Assembly: GCA_017545595.1 (NCBI GenBank)
Contig: JAFWLO010000005.1
Span: forward strand, 22,945 to 86,944
DNA: 64,000 nt
Source: Candidatus Saccharimonadota bacterium
Lineage (GTDB): Bacteria > Patescibacteriota > Saccharimonadia > Saccharimonadales > Saccharimonadaceae
Direction of reading: 5' to 3'
Below the pieces are notes generated by a model that was not told where the DNA came from, did no database searches, and worked only from the letters and a program-made list of their open reading frames with translations. Below are positions 17,197 to 25,511 of the stretch, in pieces. Within the stretch, counting starts at the first letter, position 1, and each line of letters opens with the position of its first letter. The position numbers and the translations under genes were made by a program.

Positions 17197-19101
17197 CTAG
17201 CTATCATAATTTGTCACAACTTGACACTGCGTCACCTCTCCCGTCTGTCCCTGCTGTTCGTGCGTTTCCTCTTCCACAATTATTTCAGGTTTCTCTTCTA
17301 ATGATGCAGAAGAATCTACTTGCTTCGCATATATAACCGGCGCAGTTCCTACCAAGTCCTCATGCATCAAGGAAATCCAAACGGCAGGATGATTATCTCC
17401 ATTATAAGTTACCTTCTTTTTCATACAAAAACCATCGCCAGATGTGCTATCTGTGTCTACACAAACCTCAATTCTGCTATTGCTCGCCCCTTCTCTAACA
17501 TACCTCCAATTAAGCCTCACGCTCGAATCGTTAAAATCAAATGTTTCGTACGTTTCACTCGCATGCTCAGTGTCCAGCCAATCATAACTCCCCTCATTAC
17601 CACAATAAAACCCTGTACTATCAATATACTGATACGAAGAAGTACTATAGCTACAGTTCCTAAAAGCGCTTCCAGAAACATCCGTCCTACCTTTCGCCTC
17701 AAGAATGGTCTGTAAATTATACTGATATTCATTCTCTAGCCAAAAATGCCCCCCATGATGTGCACTGCTATCAATATTACCCCAAAATACACCATTAAAA
17801 TAATCATTTACTGTGTGCCCTCCGCTCGTATCGTATTGCGTCCGGCGTTTCAACCCCTGTGTAATATTATTAATGCCAGACCAAAATTCAGGCGTAACTC
17901 CAATCCTCGCAAGCTCACCTCCTCGATGATTCATCAGAAGAAACATATCACAACTGCTATCATTTTTAGTATATACCCCTTGATTATTTTCAATCCCCGA
18001 AAAGGTCGCATATCCAAAACAAACTCCGATATAACCATGTCCGTCAGTTCCCTGAATACCCGACGCATCCAAAGTAGTCGAGAAATTAGCTGACTGTTCT
18101 CTATTGAACGCTTTCATTATTCCACCGCGCATTCCGTTTGCACCGTATCTCCCGCTAATCGTCAGATCTTGCCCATTCTCACTAACCTGAACGTCATCAT
18201 CCGTATGTCCATACGTATCATCAAACGTGCTAAACCCTAAATACGTCTTCTTCGTCACCGTTTGAGCATGATACTCCCCCGACTCCGTCGAAGCTACCTT
18301 CTCCACCCCAGGATTATAAAGCCTAACCGTCGTAGAAATCGTCGAAGAATTCTTTCCACTCGGCGAATCCCAGCATGTCCTGATATAAAAATCATAATAA
18401 TCTGGCGTAAATTCATCTCCGCACTTCACCCCGCTTCCCGACGTAACCGGCGTGACCCAAATCCCCTGTGCTGCTGTCAAATCTGTCTCCTGCCTCACTC
18501 CACCTTCCGTCGCGTCCGACAGATTTTCACTTTCCTCATTCAGCGAATATAGTAGCCTCGGGAACGTCGGCGTCGCCTCTAACCTCGCTGCGCTCTCTAT
18601 CACTTCCGAACCACTTAAGCTCTTCACCAGTATCTCATCAGTCGAGCTGTTCGCATCCATATTCTCAAGACTCGCTAACGCCTTCGGATTTATCACAAAC
18701 GAATTCCCCTTATAAATAGCCCCTTTCCCGTCTTCGCGTTCGTATAATTCTCCACAAGACCCTATATTTTCATTCACATATTCACTTGTAAATGCCCCGC
18801 TCGCCTCACTCGGCTTGAGCGCAAGCTCCTTTATTTTATCCCAAATCTTCCCATAAATGGTCTCATTCCCTGCCCCCTGCTCGCTACTCGCGTCATGCAA
18901 AAATCTCAGTGCTTCTGCCTGTGTATCAATTTCGCTTCGCGCCATCGTCACCTCAAGCGCCTCCTGCGCAGAATACATCCCCCTGTTCATAATAGAAATC
19001 GCTCCGATAGAAACCGCCCCAAACACCGCAACCGCCATAAGCACCTCAATCAGCGAATCCCCTCTAAGATATTTTTTAATTGCCTCGCCACAATTCTTCA
19101 T
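17197..19101 (-). CDS. Large prepilin-like surface protein
   Basis: 634 aa. The N-terminus carries a class III signal: a basic leader ending RG, then DSLIEVLMAVAVFGAVSIGAI. The peptidase would cut after Gly14, leaving Asp+1 and the conserved Glu+5. The 20-residue hydrophobic helix would pack in the pilus core. The remaining ~580 residues are secreted and rich in Ser, Thr, Gly, Asn and Tyr, with scattered Cys pairs. I see no known domain, but the size suggests a tip or minor-pilin adhesin of the PilV/PilW kind. A TAAAAT box 6 nt before the ATG indicates a leaderless transcript. PilD at 3.1 kb should process it. Confidence 0.8.
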   Translation of the reverse strand: MKNCGEAIKKYLRGDSLIEVLMAVAVFGAVSIGAISIMNRGMYSAQEALEVTMARSEIDTQAEALRFLHDASSEQGAGNETIYGKIWDKIKELALKPSEASGAFTSEYVNENIGSCGELYEREDGKGAIYKGNSFVINPKALASLENMDANSSTDEILVKSLSGSEVIESAARLEATPTFPRLLYSLNEESENLSDATEGGVRQETDLTAAQGIWVTPVTSGSGVKCGDEFTPDYYDFYIRTCWDSPSGKNSSTISTTVRLYNPGVEKVASTESGEYHAQTVTKKTYLGFSTFDDTYGHTDDDVQVSENGQDLTISGRYGANGMRGGIMKAFNREQSANFSTTLDASGIQGTDGHGYIGVCFGYATFSGIENNQGVYTKNDSSCDMFLLMNHRGGELARIGVTPEFWSGINNITQGLKRRTQYDTSGGHTVNDYFNGVFWGNIDSSAHHGGHFWLENEYQYNLQTILEAKGRTDVSGSAFRNCSYSTSSYQYIDSTGFYCGNEGSYDWLDTEHASETYETFDFNDSSVRLNWRYVREGASNSRIEVCVDTDSTSGDGFCMKKKVTYNGDNHPAVWISLMHEDLVGTAPVIYAKQVDSSASLEEKPEIIVEEETHEQQGQTGEVTQCQVVTNYDS

Positions 19102-19141
19102 ACTAAAATTTTACGCCAATCATAACCTTCTTGTCAACCTC

Positions 19142-19372
19142 ACCAGAGCCGATTCCGGTATTCTATCCGAACCGTTTGCGTTTCCTCATAGTGGCGACTA
19201 TCTCTGGCATACTACTGGCCTTAACCATAGAAGTACAGACAGCCGCTACTGGTCTTCGCATACTTTCTCTACCGCAAGCTCTCATCTCCAGGTCTTCTAT
19301 TCTACATTCTTTGACCCTCAGGGCGGGAACATCAAGGGTAGCGGCTTTACAGTTCGTCGTGTCGCGTTTTTT
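19142..19372 (+). pseudogene. DGR variable-repeat cassette A (old, decayed)
   Basis: An in-frame lectin-fold C-terminus begins TRADSGILSEPFAFPHSG, contains RYWSSHTFSTASSH and ends GFTVRRVA. The variable-repeat part is 19172-19359. It aligns end to end with the template repeat at 43939-44126 and is altered mostly at template AAY codons. It also has many other changes (agg to aga, tcg to aca, tgc to cgt), so it is an old copy. There is no start codon, promoter, upstream domain or IMH tract. Confidence 0.75.
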
Positions 19373-19373
19373 C

Positions 19374-19600
19374 ACCAGAGCCGACTCCGGTATTCTATCC
19401 GAACCGTTTGCGTTTCCTCGTAGTGGCGTCTATAACTGGGACTCTACTCTCCTTAGCAATAGAAGTACGCACGGCCGCTACTGGTCTTCGCACACTTACT
19501 TTACTACATACTCTCACTTCCAGTGCTTCTACCCTACGTTCTTCCGTCCTGAGGGTGGGGACAGCAAGGGCGGCGGCTTTTCAATCCGTTGTATTCCTCT
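19374..19600 (+). pseudogene. DGR variable-repeat cassette B (old, decayed)
   Basis: A second tandem copy immediately after cassette A, in another frame: TRADSGILSEPFAFPRSGVYNWDS...GFSIRC. The variable-repeat part is 19404-19591. Most differences from the template are at adenines, with additional drift. The frame runs on into sequence antisense to cassette C, so the end is not a natural C-terminus. It is a promoterless fragment. Confidence 0.75.
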
Positions 19601-19631
19601 ACGAAGGATAACTACTAAGAGACACAGAAAA

Positions 19632-19942
19632 CTACCAAGTAGCACAACGAACTGCAAATCCATAACCTTTATTACCACCGTTTTCTGGATAAAAATCCGT
19701 AAATGAAAAACTTTGATGATTTGCCCCTCTCCGACTAATCGAACAAGAGGACCAATAAGCCCCGTATAAGCTCCTACCGTATAAAACCGCAGAGTTCCAA
19801 TAATATAAACCAGCATCCAGAAATCCTAGCGACTCGGATAGGACTCCTGAGTTTGCATTGTCCTTGCTTCCTACATTCATAGAAAGCGTTGAAATGAAGA
19901 GTTTGGAGAATATTTTTTCTTCAAGGCGCGACGCAGTAGCTC
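19632..19942 (-). pseudogene. Divergent lectin-fold cassette C (minus strand)
   Basis: It reads MNVGSKDNANSGVLSESLGFLDAG...AYWSS...GGNKGYGFAVRC from 19880 to 19632. In-frame similarity to the other cassettes continues upstream (an FSKLFISTLS-like segment) to about 19942. It shares the fold pattern and many positions with the DGR cassettes but is too diverged to be a direct copy of the template. It faces the opposite direction to cassettes A, B and D. Confidence 0.65.
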
Positions 19943-20067
19943 TTGCTCGGGAATGTCCGGAGCTTGCTAGCGAGGATGAAGGTGCCGAAGCCCCGTGAAG
20001 ACGGGCGCGAAGGACACCGGTTCCCGAGAAGAGCTACAAGTGCAAGCCCTGAAGAAAAAATACCATC

Positions 20068-20316
20068 ACCAGAGCCGATTCCGGTATTCTCTCCGAACCG
20101 TTTGCGTTTCCTCGTAGTGGCTACTATATCTGGGGTTTTACTGGCCTTGGCAATAGGAGTTCGTACGGCAACTACTGGTCTTCGCATACTTACTCTACCT
20201 CGCTCTCTTACTACCAGCGCTTCTACTCTACGTACTTCGTTCCTCAGGGTGGGAACGGCAAGGGCAACGGCTTCGCAGTTCGTTGTGTTTCGTATTTAAT
20301 ATTAACAAAATATTAA
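20068..20316 (+). pseudogene. DGR variable-repeat cassette D
   Basis: It encodes TRADSGILSEPFAFPRSGYYIWGF...GFAVRCVSY and then a short tail to a stop at 20314-20316. The variable-repeat part is 20098-20285. I count 26 differences from the template repeat, 21 at template adenines and 5 elsewhere, so it was diversified by the retroelement and then drifted. It is preceded by a shared junction sequence (caagccctgaagaaa) rather than by a coding N-terminus, and lacks an IMH tract. Confidence 0.85.
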
Positions 20317-20334
20317 CATTGTACTAACAATATA

Positions 20335-20363
20335 TTGACAAAATAAATAAAATTTGCTATACT
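20335..20363 (+). promoter_or_regulatory. Consensus sigma70 promoter of the RelB-like gene
   Basis: TTGACA (20335-20340), a 17-bp spacer and TATACT (20358-20363). The spacer end and -10 (aatttgctatact) are identical to those of the AbrB/PIN operon promoter at 35.1 kb. Confidence 0.85.
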
Positions 20364-20384
20364 CTTTTCAAGAAAAGGAAAAAT

Positions 20385-20609
20385 ATGCTAACAACAAATG
20401 ACACAGCAATCACAATCCGAACAAATAAAGAGATAAAAGAGCGCGCTCAACTTCTATTTAACGACCTCGGTCTCGACCTCTCGACCGCTATTAATCTCTT
20501 TTTACGACAGTCCGTTCGCGAAGATCGTATTCCGTTTCTTATTTCCCGCGACGAGCCGAACGAGTCAACATATAAGGCTCTAGAAGATTCTCTTGATGAA
20601 AAAATCTAG
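20385..20609 (+). CDS. Orphan RelB/DinJ-type antitoxin
   Basis: 74 aa. It has the ribbon-helix-helix pattern of RelB/DinJ antitoxins: TAITIRTNKEIKERAQLLFNDLGLDLSTAINLFLRQSV, followed by a short C-terminal toxin-binding tail. It would bind DNA as a dimer and neutralise a RelE/YafQ-type RNase. No toxin gene follows within 1.2 kb, where only DGR-like cassettes and repeats lie, so it is an orphan or its partner is elsewhere. AAGGAAAA before the ATG may be a ribosome site. It sits in the middle of the variable-cassette cluster. Confidence 0.8.
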   Translation: MLTTNDTAITIRTNKEIKERAQLLFNDLGLDLSTAINLFLRQSVREDRIPFLISRDEPNESTYKALEDSLDEKI

Positions 20610-20699
20610 AAGGCCCGTTTGATTCTTGGTCAGATACGCTGGAATCCCTTAATGCTTAAAATTAAATATCTAAAGTCCTTCGGATTTGTTTAAAAAATA

Positions 20700-20860
20700 A
20701 ATTATTTTATCGACTTCTCTCATGTTTTCTGAGAAACCCTTTTCGAACCCCGATTAATTATTACAACTTTCACCTTCGAGAACGAGTAAGCGTAGAGCCC
20801 TTTAGGGCGATTAGCTGATCGAGTTCGAGAAATGGCTGAACGTTGTAATAATTATAGGGC
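20700..20860 (-). repeat. Interspersed repeat, copy 1
   Basis: It contains the family modules gagtaagcgtagagcc, gggcgattagctgatcga and a 5' block beginning cgacttctctcatgttttct. The modules recur at 21476-21745, 39080-39480, 44384-44600 and 44884-45050. It is non-coding and lies between cassettes D and E. Confidence 0.7.
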
Positions 20861-20927
20861 GAGAAGAAAAACGTTCCGAAGAAAATATGAAAGAAGTCGT
20901 AATAAGTACAAGCCCTGAAGAAACATT

Positions 20928-21188
20928 ACCAGAGCCGATTCCGGTATTCTCTCCGAACCGTTTGCGTTTCCTCATAGCGGTTATCATCGCTGGGCTTCCG
21001 CCAATAACGTTTATAGAGGAGCTTATGCTTCTTATGCCGTTTCGCATGTTTATTCTACTACGACGGGCAGACGTATTGATTTTAGTGGCACTCTCTTTAA
21101 CCCTCAACTTGGAAGCAACATGGGCTTTGGCTATGCGATTCGTTATGTCGAAGAGGTTGGAGAAGTCTTTAACAGTCGCTTCGGCAAT
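20928..21188 (+). pseudogene. Divergent lectin-fold cassette E
   Basis: It starts with the shared ITRADSGILSEPFAFPHSGY block, but the core (HRWASANNVYRGAYASYAVSHVYSTTTGRRIDF...GSNMGFGYAIRYV) is unlike the template repeat. The N-terminal part therefore matches the DGR cassettes while the C-terminal part belongs to another lineage. Its end runs directly into cassette F. It is a promoterless fragment after the junction sequence caagccctgaagaaa. Confidence 0.6.
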
Positions 21189-21190
21189 TT

Positions 21191-21454
21191 CCCAGAGCCG
21201 ACTCCGGTATTCTCTCCGAACCGTTTGCGTTTCCTCGTAGTGGCTACTATTACTGGCTCTCTACTGACCTTTACGATAGGAGTTCGTACGGCCTCTACTG
21301 GTCTTCGCATACTTACTCTACCGCGTACTCTCACGTCCAGTACTTCCTCTCTACGCGCTTCGGTCCTCAGGGTGGGTACTACAAGGGCTACGGGTTCGCA
21401 GTCCGTTGTGTCGAAGAGGGTGGAGAAGCTTTTCTTCAAGGTGCGACGCAGTAG
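21191..21454 (+). pseudogene. DGR variable-repeat cassette F (recent)
   Basis: It encodes RADSGILSEPFAFPRSGYYYWLS...KGYGFAVRCVEE to a stop at 21452-21454. The variable-repeat part is 21221-21408. I count 26 differences from the template, 25 of them at template adenines and a single G-to-A elsewhere. It is therefore a fairly recent product of DGR mutagenesis. It lacks the IMH tract after the repeat, which suggests that it can no longer be rewritten, and it has no N-terminal domain. Confidence 0.88.
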
Positions 21455-21475
21455 CTCTTGCTCGGGAATGTCCTC

Positions 21476-21745
21476 ACGACTTCTCTCATGTTTTCTGAGG
21501 AACCCTTTTCAAACCTCGATTAATTATTGCAACTTTCACCTTCGAGAACGAGTAAATAATAAGTTTTCTCGATTCTTCTCCTGAGTGTCATAAAGAAAAA
21601 ACACGTATTTTTGGAGAAGTTCACGGACGACCGCGAGTAAGCGTAGAGCCCGAAGGGCGATTAGCTGATCGAGCGGAAGTCCGCCTGAACGACGAGAAAA
21701 ATTCGCCTGTTTTTCTCCGATATGAGAGAGATGGATTGGAAAACC
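21476..21745 (-). repeat. Interspersed repeat, copy 2
   Basis: The longest copy of the interspersed family. Read on the minus strand it holds a ggagaaaaacaggcgaattt module, the cgttcaggcgg...gctcgatcagctaatcgccc module with a gcccttcgggc hairpin, the ccaaaaatacgtgt module and the gacactcaggagaa module. A chance ORF spans it and recurs in other copies, but the frame shows no protein-like character. Confidence 0.8.
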
Positions 21746-21849
21746 TCTTACGCTACAAGTGTAAGCCCTGAAGAAAAATACTAACACCGACACGAAGAAG
21801 AAGAGAGAAAACTAATAGCTAAAAACTCTAAAGAAAATATAGAGTCCCC

Positions 21850-24024
21850 CTACTCCACCCCTCTCATCGACAACGACAGCCTCCTCTTATCATCAATCGC
21901 AACAAGTTTCACCCTAACTTTTTGCCCAACCTTAAGCACATCAGAAACTTCTTTAATTCTCTTATCAGATATCTGAGAAACGTGCAGCATTCCGTCAATC
22001 CCCGGCAAAATATTCACAAACGCCCCAAAATCCTTAATCGTCACGACCGTTCCGTCATAAACCTTCCCGACTTCCGGCTCCTCAACAAGCGACTTAATCC
22101 ACTCAAACGCCTTCTTTATCGCCTCATTATCATTTCCAGAAACCGTCACAAGCCCATCTTCCTGAATATCCACCATCGCCCCAGTTTCTGAAGTGATTTT
22201 ATTTATCGTTTCCCCGCCCTTCCCAATAATCGCCCCGATTTTATCCGGATTAACCATCATTTTTTCAATTCTCGGTGCATATTTAGAAATCTCTTTCCTC
22301 GGCTCCGGAAGAACCGACAAGAGATGCTCCAAAATAAACATCCTTCCTTCATGCGATTGTTTAATCGCTTTCTCGAGAATCTCAACCGGAAGTCCATGCA
22401 CTTTCATATCCATCTGAAGCGCCGTCACCCCTTCCGTCGTCCCTGTCACCTTAAAATCCATATCTCCCGCAAAGTCTTCCGCATCCATCAAATCCGTCAA
22501 AACATATGCCTTGTCAACATCTTCCTGCGTAATTTCCTGCCCCTTCGGAACATCAACCATCAGCCCCATCGCGACCCCCGACACCGGTCGTTTTAGGGGC
22601 ACTCCCGCATCCATCAGCGCAAGGCAAGACGAACAAGTCGCCGCCATACTCGTTGACCCGTTCTGGGACATAATTTCCGTCACCGAACGAATTGCATACG
22701 GAAACTCCTCTTCCGTCGGAAGAACCGGTTTGAGTGCTCTCTCCGCAAGGTATCCATGCCCAATCTCCCTCCTTCCAGGGCTTCCAATCCTCCCCACTTC
22801 TCCGACAGTATAACTCGGCGCGTTATAGTGATGAATATATCTCCTCACCCCGTCCGTCACCTCCATAGTGTCCACAACTTGTGCGAATGACAGTGGCGCC
22901 AGCGTCACAATATTCATCGCCTGCGTCACCCCTCTTGTAAACAGCGAAGACCCGTGCGTCCTCGGCAAAATCCCAACCTGGCTCGACAACGGTCGGACCT
23001 CCGTTGTTTTTCTTCCGTCCGGCCTTACCCCCTCTTCAACAATCGACCTCCTAACCTCTTTATGAACCGCGAGTTCGAATGCTTGATTATATTTATCCCT
23101 CAAATTCTCATCATACCATTCAACCTTCTCGTTATCCGTCTCTCCCTCCCCGAGCTCAAGCGCAAATTGGTCGTGCATCTGATACTTCATCTCGTCAAGC
23201 ACTCTCGCCCTCTCAAGAACATTCCCCCTAACTCTCTCCCCAAATTTCCCCTCTGTCCATTTATCAACTTTTTCCTGAATCTCCGGATCCGGCAACACGA
23301 GTTCATATTCCTGCTCAACAGGTTTAACGATTTCTCTAAGCTCTCTCTGGAGGTCAAGCACCGGCTGAACGTTCTCAACCGCCCAATGCATCGCCTCGAT
23401 AATAACTTCTTCCGGAACTTCCTTCGCCCCCGCCTCGACCATCATCACTCTCCCGTCTTTACAAGCCACAACAAGATCCAAAGAAGATTTTTCTCTCTCT
23501 TCCGCACTCAAAAACGCCTTAAATTCCCCGTTAAGTCGCCCAATTCTCACCCCCGCGACCGGCCCATCAAACGGCACTCCTGCGTTCATCAGCGCCGAGC
23601 TCGCCGCAATCATCGCAACCATGTCCGGTCTGAACGCCGGATCCATCGAAAGCACCGTCGTCACGACTTGAACTTCTTGCCTATACCCCTTCGGAAAAAG
23701 TGGTCGAATCGGTCTATCAATCAACCTCCCGACTAAAACCGCATCGTCGCTCGGTTTCCCCTCTCTCTTTATAAACTTCGATCCAGATATCTTCCCCGCC
23801 GCATAGAATTTCTCTTCATAATCTATCGAAAGCGGAAAGAAATCCTGAACAACCGGTTTCGTCCCGACAACCACCGACCCTAAAACAACCGTATCTCCAT
23901 ATTTAACCAGCACGCTCGACGTCGTCCTAAACCCTACTCTATTCACCTCTAGCGACAGTTCCCTCCCAAGCCAATTCGTCTTGACCTCTGTCGTTTTTTT
24001 GCCACTCGGATTAATAATATCCAT
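21850..24024 (-). CDS. pnp: Polyribonucleotide nucleotidyltransferase (PNPase)
   Basis: 724 aa, the normal length. It contains two RNase PH domains (about 15-150 and 320-460), a linking alpha domain, a KH domain (about 560-615, IGAIIGKGGETI) and an S1 domain (about 625-695, GTVVTIKDFGAFVNILPGIDGMLHVSQIS). It degrades RNA 3' to 5' by phosphorolysis. The catalytic region FxxExRRE-type patterns are present (SPGRREIGHG). Unlike most genes here it has a long leader of about 110 nt after an extended -10 box, which may allow autoregulation as in other bacteria. Confidence 0.97.
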   Translation of the reverse strand: MDIINPSGKKTTEVKTNWLGRELSLEVNRVGFRTTSSVLVKYGDTVVLGSVVVGTKPVVQDFFPLSIDYEEKFYAAGKISGSKFIKREGKPSDDAVLVGRLIDRPIRPLFPKGYRQEVQVVTTVLSMDPAFRPDMVAMIAASSALMNAGVPFDGPVAGVRIGRLNGEFKAFLSAEEREKSSLDLVVACKDGRVMMVEAGAKEVPEEVIIEAMHWAVENVQPVLDLQRELREIVKPVEQEYELVLPDPEIQEKVDKWTEGKFGERVRGNVLERARVLDEMKYQMHDQFALELGEGETDNEKVEWYDENLRDKYNQAFELAVHKEVRRSIVEEGVRPDGRKTTEVRPLSSQVGILPRTHGSSLFTRGVTQAMNIVTLAPLSFAQVVDTMEVTDGVRRYIHHYNAPSYTVGEVGRIGSPGRREIGHGYLAERALKPVLPTEEEFPYAIRSVTEIMSQNGSTSMAATCSSCLALMDAGVPLKRPVSGVAMGLMVDVPKGQEITQEDVDKAYVLTDLMDAEDFAGDMDFKVTGTTEGVTALQMDMKVHGLPVEILEKAIKQSHEGRMFILEHLLSVLPEPRKEISKYAPRIEKMMVNPDKIGAIIGKGGETINKITSETGAMVDIQEDGLVTVSGNDNEAIKKAFEWIKSLVEEPEVGKVYDGTVVTIKDFGAFVNILPGIDGMLHVSQISDKRIKEVSDVLKVGQKVRVKLVAIDDKRRLSLSMRGVE

Positions 24025-24135
24025 AATTCCTTATGAATTCCTTTCTTGAGAAAACTCCAGAAATCGCCCCCGTTCCCCTCTTTCGACCGCGGTTTCTGCC
24101 GTCTTCTCAATCTTAATTTTCTTATTTCTACCCCT

Positions 24136-24141
24136 ATTATA
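24136..24141 (-). promoter_or_regulatory. Extended -10 promoter of pnp
   Basis: TGGTATAAT on the minus strand. The predicted transcript has a leader of about 105-110 nt that can fold, which is rare in this window. Confidence 0.6.
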
Positions 24142-24175
24142 CCATATCTAAACCCCCTCAAAACCCTAATTTTTA

Positions 24176-24204
24176 TTGACAAATTTTACAATCTGTGATA
24201 TAAT
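24176..24204 (+). promoter_or_regulatory. Perfect consensus sigma70 promoter
   Basis: TTGACA (24176-24181), a 17-bp spacer, an extended TGA and TATAAT (24199-24204). It is the best promoter in the window. A leader of about 50 nt with AAGGAGG before the ATG follows. Confidence 0.92.
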
Positions 24205-24263
24205 AGAACATGCAGGCGTGATTTTGTCCACGCCCAGCTCATTTCTAAGGAGGGCATAAAAAT

Positions 24264-24986
24264 ATGCCAAAAAATAAGGGATTTTCCGCAACTACTAACC
24301 TTTCCAGTATTTCGGATTCGTCCGAAAGCTCAGATACGCCCGCTAATTCTATCGCAATCACAAATCCGGAATTCTTAAAGAAATTCCCACCTTTAGCGCC
24401 GGAAATCTCCCGGGTGACCTTCTCGCCGAATAGGCTTTACGTTACTTGGGACTATTTTCCCGAAGAAGGCGACGGAATCGACCCCTTGGTCGAACTCTTC
24501 CGCCCTGTTCGCGACCGCTATGCGGACGAAAAAGACCTCTATGTAGTCATCCTTCCGACTGGAAAAGACATCACTCTTCCGAACGGACTGACGGAAAGGA
24601 CTTATATTTTCACTTGCTGCCCAAAGGAACGCAAAAACGTTCCCGGGACCGACCTGCGTAACGAATTCGATCGCATCTTCCCCGACCTGATCGAAGCCTA
24701 CCGTGAAGTCTTAGAAAAGTGGATTGTCTCCACGATTGGAATGAAAAAATTCCTCGAAGACAAGAATAAGTCTTCAATCCGAAATTTCCTGATTTCCATC
24801 GACTATCCCGTCCCGACAGAAGAAGTTGCAGAAAAGAAGCCTAAAAAGACTTCGGCTGAGAAACGTGCTGACAGAAAGGCTTACGCCGAGGCTCACCCCG
24901 AAAAGTATCCCAAATACAACAGGGGTCGCTACAACAACTATGCCATGCTCGGGTCTCCCCGTCCTTCGACGGGTCCCGTCTTCTAA
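24264..24986 (+). CDS. Unknown 240-aa protein, probably highly expressed
   Basis: I do not recognise a family. A Ser/Thr-rich N-terminus (about 1-35) is followed by a possible globular domain (about 45-190, with FSPNRLYVTWDYFPEEGDGIDP and YIFTCCPKERKN) and a basic Lys/Arg/Tyr-rich C-terminus. There is no signal peptide or membrane helix, so it should be cytoplasmic and could bind nucleic acid. Expression signals are exceptional for this genome: a perfect sigma70 promoter, a full AAGGAGG Shine-Dalgarno sequence and a strong terminator. Its plus-strand codons are balanced rather than C-rich like the neighbours, consistent with selection for expression or with later acquisition. Confidence 0.75.
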   Translation: MPKNKGFSATTNLSSISDSSESSDTPANSIAITNPEFLKKFPPLAPEISRVTFSPNRLYVTWDYFPEEGDGIDPLVELFRPVRDRYADEKDLYVVILPTGKDITLPNGLTERTYIFTCCPKERKNVPGTDLRNEFDRIFPDLIEAYREVLEKWIVSTIGMKKFLEDKNKSSIRNFLISIDYPVPTEEVAEKKPKKTSAEKRADRKAYAEAHPEKYPKYNRGRYNNYAMLGSPRPSTGPVF

Positions 24987-25008
24987 TCATTTTGTTACCC
25001 TCCTTGTT

Positions 25009-25036
25009 AGCCACCGGTTCGCCGGTGGCTTTTTCT
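25009..25036 (+). terminator. Terminator of the 240-aa gene
   Basis: AGCCACCGG-TTCG-CCGGTGGCT stem with a UUCG tetraloop followed by T5. It lies 23 nt after the stop codon. Confidence 0.93.
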
Positions 25037-25105
25037 CTCCATCAAAAATCCACTTGATTGTTTCTTTATTCTCGACAGTTCAATCGCCGGTGGCTTTTAA
25101 TCCTC

Positions 25106-25140
25106 ATCAAAAATCCCCTCTCTTAAGGGGATTTCTCTTT
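25106..25140 (-). terminator. Terminator of rpsO
   Basis: AAATCCCC...GGGGATTT hairpin with T-rich flanks on both strands, between the plus-strand gene at 24.3 kb and rpsO. On the minus strand it is followed by TTTTTGA. Confidence 0.75.
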
Positions 25141-25203
25141 TTTCTGCGCAATTTCCTTCCGAAACAGCCCGGAAAAAAGTTTTATTTAAGAGAGCTATTA
25201 TCC

Positions 25204-25470
25204 CTATTTCCTAAGCCCGAGCTTAGAAACAGTCGCTTTATACTTCTCAAAATCAGTCTTCTCAAGGAATTTGAGCAAACGTTTGCGTCGCCCAACCATC
25301 TGCATAAGACCTCTTCGAGCCATATAATCATGCTTGTTCTGTTTGACGTGCTCGGTCACTTCTTTAATTCTCTCAGTCAAAATCGAGACCTGAACTTCAG
25401 GAGAACCGACATCTTTCTCAGAACGAGCAAGCTTTTTAATAGCCTCCGCCTTCTTATCTTTACTAATCAT
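25204..25470 (-). CDS. rpsO: 30S ribosomal protein uS15
   Basis: 88 aa, the standard length. Family patterns include DVGSPEVQVSILTERIKEVTEHVKQNKHDYMARRGLMQMVGRRKRLLKFLEK and a basic C-terminus. It binds the central domain of 16S rRNA. In many bacteria it lies next to pnp and truB. Here the truB-rpsO order is kept, and pnp is 1.2 kb further on, separated by the plus-strand gene. Confidence 0.97.
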   Translation of the reverse strand: MISKDKKAEAIKKLARSEKDVGSPEVQVSILTERIKEVTEHVKQNKHDYMARRGLMQMVGRRKRLLKFLEKTDFEKYKATVSKLGLRK

Positions 25471-25511
25471 GCCCCAAATTCTACCACATCTCTCCTAAAT
25501 AATCAAGAAAT

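Noticed and set aside
19131..21440. CRISPR array at the cluster of similar units
   Set aside because: The units are about 230 bp, coding in character and vary at AAY-derived codons. There are no short direct repeats with unique spacers and no cas genes.
21536..21793. ORF with LSHIGEKQANFSRRSGGLPLDQL, recurring at 44198-44563 and about 44890-45060
   Set aside because: It is a chance frame through the interspersed structured repeat. Copies end at different points and the frame has no promoter, ribosome site or protein-like conservation apart from the DNA repeat itself.
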